From Chloroflexota bacterium (GTDB taxonomy: Bacteria; Chloroflexota; Anaerolineae; Anaerolineales; Anaerolineaceae), in contig JAEXTI010000343.1 in assembly GCA_023406965.1 (NCBI GenBank), forward strand, positions 1 through 8,612: 8,612 bases of DNA. Reading direction: 5' to 3'. Positions 6,684 through 8,612 of the stretch are shown piece after piece; position 1 is the stretch's first letter, and the number at the start of each line of letters is the position of its first letter. Position numbers and translations under genes: made by a program. The notes below the pieces were generated by a model. It made no database searches and was not told where the DNA came from. It saw only the letters and a program-made list of their open reading frames with translations.

Positions 6684-7424
6684 ATGGTCGCCGTAATTGG
6701 ACTGCGCCGGGTTGCATGGTCCTCGGTGAGTGCAGCGATGGAAACATTCGAAGGGCTGGATCATATCCAACTATTTTCAGGGCTGAACGCCTCACAGAAA
6801 GCCTGGATTGCGGCTCGCCTGTACCGGCGCACCTTTCCGGAGGGCATGGAGTTGATGATCGCCGGAACCCCCGGCGAAGTGGTTTACTTCATCTTGAGCG
6901 GCACCGTCAAAATCTACATACCGCAAATCAACGGTACAGATGTCATCGTCAACCTGATGGGCCCCGGCGACACGGTTGGAGAGCTGAGCGTGCTCGACAG
7001 CGCCGGGCGTTCGGCCAGCGTCATCACCCTCGAAGAGACACAAGTGGCATGGATGAGCCGCAGCCACTTTCAGGAGGCGCTCCAGACCATCCCCGACCTT
7101 TCTCAGAACTTGCTGCGCATTCTCAGCGGACGCCTGCGCCGCACCACCGAACAAAGCCAGATTCTTGCCTCGTTGACCATTCCCGAGCGAGTGGTCAACC
7201 AACTGCTGCTCATTGCCGAAAACTATGGGCGAGTGCGCCCCGAAGGCATCTATATCCCCATCCGCCTCACGCAAGGCGAAATCGCCGAGTTGGTGGGCGC
7301 CTCGCGCAAGCGCGTTAACCAGGTGATGGTTTCACTCAAGCGCAGCGGGCTCATCAGCAGCGATGCCCAGGCGCATATCACCCTGCACGACGCCGACGCC
7401 CTCAAAGATTGGGAAGAAAACTGA
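6684..7424 (+). CDS. Crp/Fnr-family transcriptional regulator
   Basis: A DNA-binding regulator of 246 residues with an N-terminal cyclic-nucleotide-binding beta-roll (about 27-135), a dimer helix and a C-terminal winged helix-turn-helix (about 165-235). The phosphate-binding cassette reads GELSVLDSAGRSAS: E100, R109 and S110 align with the cAMP-contacting E72, R82 and S83 of E. coli CRP. T154 and T155 in RLRRTTEQ align with T127 and S128, which contact adenine. cAMP or a close analogue is thus a plausible ligand. There is no Fnr-type N-terminal cysteine cluster. The recognition helix, ASRKRVNQ (206-213), keeps the first Arg (R208) but has Lys for Glu and Gln for Arg compared with CRP, so the operator probably differs. 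About 18 residues precede METFEG, where many homologues would start; an ATG at 6739 is the alternative start. A terminator follows directly. Confidence 0.92.
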   Translation: MVAVIGLRRVAWSSVSAAMETFEGLDHIQLFSGLNASQKAWIAARLYRRTFPEGMELMIAGTPGEVVYFILSGTVKIYIPQINGTDVIVNLMGPGDTVGELSVLDSAGRSASVITLEETQVAWMSRSHFQEALQTIPDLSQNLLRILSGRLRRTTEQSQILASLTIPERVVNQLLLIAENYGRVRPEGIYIPIRLTQGEIAELVGASRKRVNQVMVSLKRSGLISSDAQAHITLHDADALKDWEEN

Positions 7425-7441
7425 TGATAACCCGGAAAGAC

Positions 7442-7475
7442 AACACGCCGCGCTTCGCGCGGCGTGTTCTGTTTT
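7442..7475. terminator. Bidirectional intrinsic terminator between convergent genes
   Basis: A perfect 11-bp GC-rich stem, AACACGCCGCG (7442-7452) with CGCGGCGTGTT (7458-7468), has a CTTCG loop and is followed by CTGTTTT on the plus strand. On the minus strand the stem is followed by GTCTTTCC, a weaker T-rich tail. It lies 17 bases after the Crp/Fnr stop and 18 bases past the GNAT stop on the other strand, so it can serve both. Confidence 0.88.
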
Positions 7476-7486
7476 CGTGGGAATAA

Positions 7487-8515
7487 TCAATCCAGCTTTT
7501 GTCTGGCCAGATCGACTCCGGCGCGCAGTTCCTTCTCATAGAGCGGGAACTGTCGCGCAATGCGCATCCCCGCTCGCTCATACAGGCGCGTGGCGCCCGT
7601 CAAGCTCGAGCCATCCACGCCCAACCCCACCTTGCGGGTGCCGCGCTGCCAGAAGTTGGCAAAGGCATGGTTGAGCAGTGCTAACCCCACGCCGTGTTTG
7701 CGCCACGGGCGGCATACCCCCAACGTGTTCACCCAGGCCATTTCCGGGTCCTCATCGGTCTTGGGGCTGCAGAAGCAAATCCCCGCCACCTGTTCGCCGT
7801 CCATCGCCATGTACCAGATTTCAGGATTGAAATCTTTGTCGTTTTCGACAAAATGAGTCCAACGTTTTAACGTTTGCTCAAATGGATCAGCCACAAAGCC
7901 CCAATGATCCTGGAAGGACTCGCGGAAAGCCTGGATGGCCGCAGGGAAATCCTCGGGGTAACGCAGCGGGCGGATGTCGATGCCGGCAGGGATTTCTACC
8001 TGCGGCTTCTGCTCCATGGTGATGCGCATCTGGTAGTAGGTGCGAATGTGGGTAAAGCCTCTGCTCACCAACACGTCTTGGCCGGCCTTGTTTTCCACCG
8101 GCAAGCTTTGATCGATCGACACGCGGGTCTCCGTCGGGGCGCGGTCGATAGTCGCCTGGGCACGGGCCACGATCCAATCCAGCAAGAAACCACCAATCCC
8201 TTGCCCGGTGTAATTCGGGTCTACCTCAGCGTAGCTGTGCTTGCGCACATGTGGCTCGGCTGTGTCCCAGTGCTCGCCATAACCTACCGGTTGGTCATGC
8301 TCATCTACGACGAGCAGCACGTCTTCTGTATAATCGAAGCCGGGAGTCTGCCAGGCCGAAAGGCAATCATCCACATTGTCACCGTTGATTCCCAAAAGGG
8401 CCTGCGAACAGCGGTTGAACAACGCCACAATTGCTTCGGCGTCTTCCAGCCGCATTTGGCGCGTGGTCAAACCGGCGGGTAAAGTAAATGTTTGTTGATT
8501 GATCAAAGTAGCCAT
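7487..8515 (-). CDS. Tandem GNAT-family N-acetyltransferase
   Basis: A soluble protein of 342 residues made of two GNAT folds, the layout of mycothiol synthase-like and related double acetyltransferases that transfer an acyl group from acetyl-CoA to an amine. Domain 1 covers about 15-168, with the CoA-loop motif AEVDPNYTGQGIGGFLLDW near 97-114. Domain 2 covers about 178-333, with GVCRPWRKHGVGLALL at 266-281, LGVDGSS at 298-304 and LYERAGM at 311-317. Domain 2 keeps the full R-x-x-G-x-G signature (R272-G277). Domain 1 has Thr in place of the Arg/Gln (T103), so domain 2 is the likelier catalytic half. The acceptor is unknown. The ATG at 8515 is preceded by GAGAGG (8526-8521) with five bases between. 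The gene reads towards the Crp/Fnr gene and shares its terminator. Confidence 0.9.
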   Translation of the reverse strand: MATLINQQTFTLPAGLTTRQMRLEDAEAIVALFNRCSQALLGINGDNVDDCLSAWQTPGFDYTEDVLLVVDEHDQPVGYGEHWDTAEPHVRKHSYAEVDPNYTGQGIGGFLLDWIVARAQATIDRAPTETRVSIDQSLPVENKAGQDVLVSRGFTHIRTYYQMRITMEQKPQVEIPAGIDIRPLRYPEDFPAAIQAFRESFQDHWGFVADPFEQTLKRWTHFVENDKDFNPEIWYMAMDGEQVAGICFCSPKTDEDPEMAWVNTLGVCRPWRKHGVGLALLNHAFANFWQRGTRKVGLGVDGSSLTGATRLYERAGMRIARQFPLYEKELRAGVDLARQKLD

Positions 8516-8612
8516 ATCATCCTCTCAATCTTTCCAATCCAGAACTGCCTGCAAGGTGAAGAAAGGTTATTCTTTCCCTTCCAGCCACGTTCCACTATCC
8601 ATTACGATGCAG
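8516..8612. other. Upstream region of the GNAT gene, no gene seen
   Basis: These 97 bases contain the GNAT ribosome binding site and an imperfect dyad, GAAAG (8563-8567) with CTTTC (8574-8578) around GTTATT. No clear -35/-10 pair is seen on the minus strand, and no coding start reads out of the window. A promoter for the GNAT gene should lie here or just beyond. Confidence 0.4.

Noticed and set aside
6632..7318. A 228-codon plus-strand frame overlapping the Crp/Fnr gene
   Set aside because: It is out of frame with a well-conserved regulator, its product is rich in Arg, His and Pro as shadow frames usually are, and it matches no family.
7874..8482. A 202-codon plus-strand frame opposite the GNAT gene
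   Set aside because: The minus strand encodes two clear GNAT domains here. The opposite frame has no motif and no convincing ribosome binding site.

Overview
The window is about 8.6 kb of GC-rich bacterial chromosome. It holds six complete genes and no RNA gene, CRISPR array or insertion sequence. The protein types suggest an Anaerolineae-like member of the Chloroflexota: a zinc-ribbon/cyclase/ATPase/TPR giant, an FWGVRGS-type metallo-beta-lactamase-fold hydrolase, a Crp/Fnr regulator, a tandem GNAT protein, and GC-rich fold-back repeats between genes. This taxonomic reading is inference from style; no marker gene is present.

Layout. Positions 1-114 are a short leader with a strong hairpin. 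Positions 115-3816 (+) encode a 1233-residue signalling protein with two zinc ribbons, a class III nucleotide cyclase domain, a P-loop ATPase and TPR-like repeats. An aldo/keto reductase follows 21 bases later (3838-4809, +), probably in the same transcript. A repeat-rich gap (4810-4989) separates it from a convergent HIT-family gene (4990-5430, -). That gene is divergent from a metallo-beta-lactamase-fold hydrolase (5626-6594, +) across a 195-base control region holding dyads, a candidate promoter and a possible 25-codon upstream ORF. A Crp/Fnr regulator follows (6684-7424, +). It converges on a tandem GNAT acetyltransferase (7487-8515, -), with a clean bidirectional terminator between them. 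No gap exceeds 300 bases.

How the genes may work together. Three or four of the six products are of kinds that make, sense or could break nucleotide signals: a class III cyclase-like protein, a Crp-type receptor that keeps the cAMP-contact residues, an MBL-fold protein related to the phosphodiesterase-type group, and a HIT protein. A local cyclic-nucleotide circuit is therefore a reasonable hypothesis. However, the cyclase lacks several canonical catalytic residues, and the genes are not in one operon, so the link is inferred and not demonstrated. The aldo/keto reductase and the GNAT protein look like general metabolic or modification enzymes with no evident tie to the signal genes.
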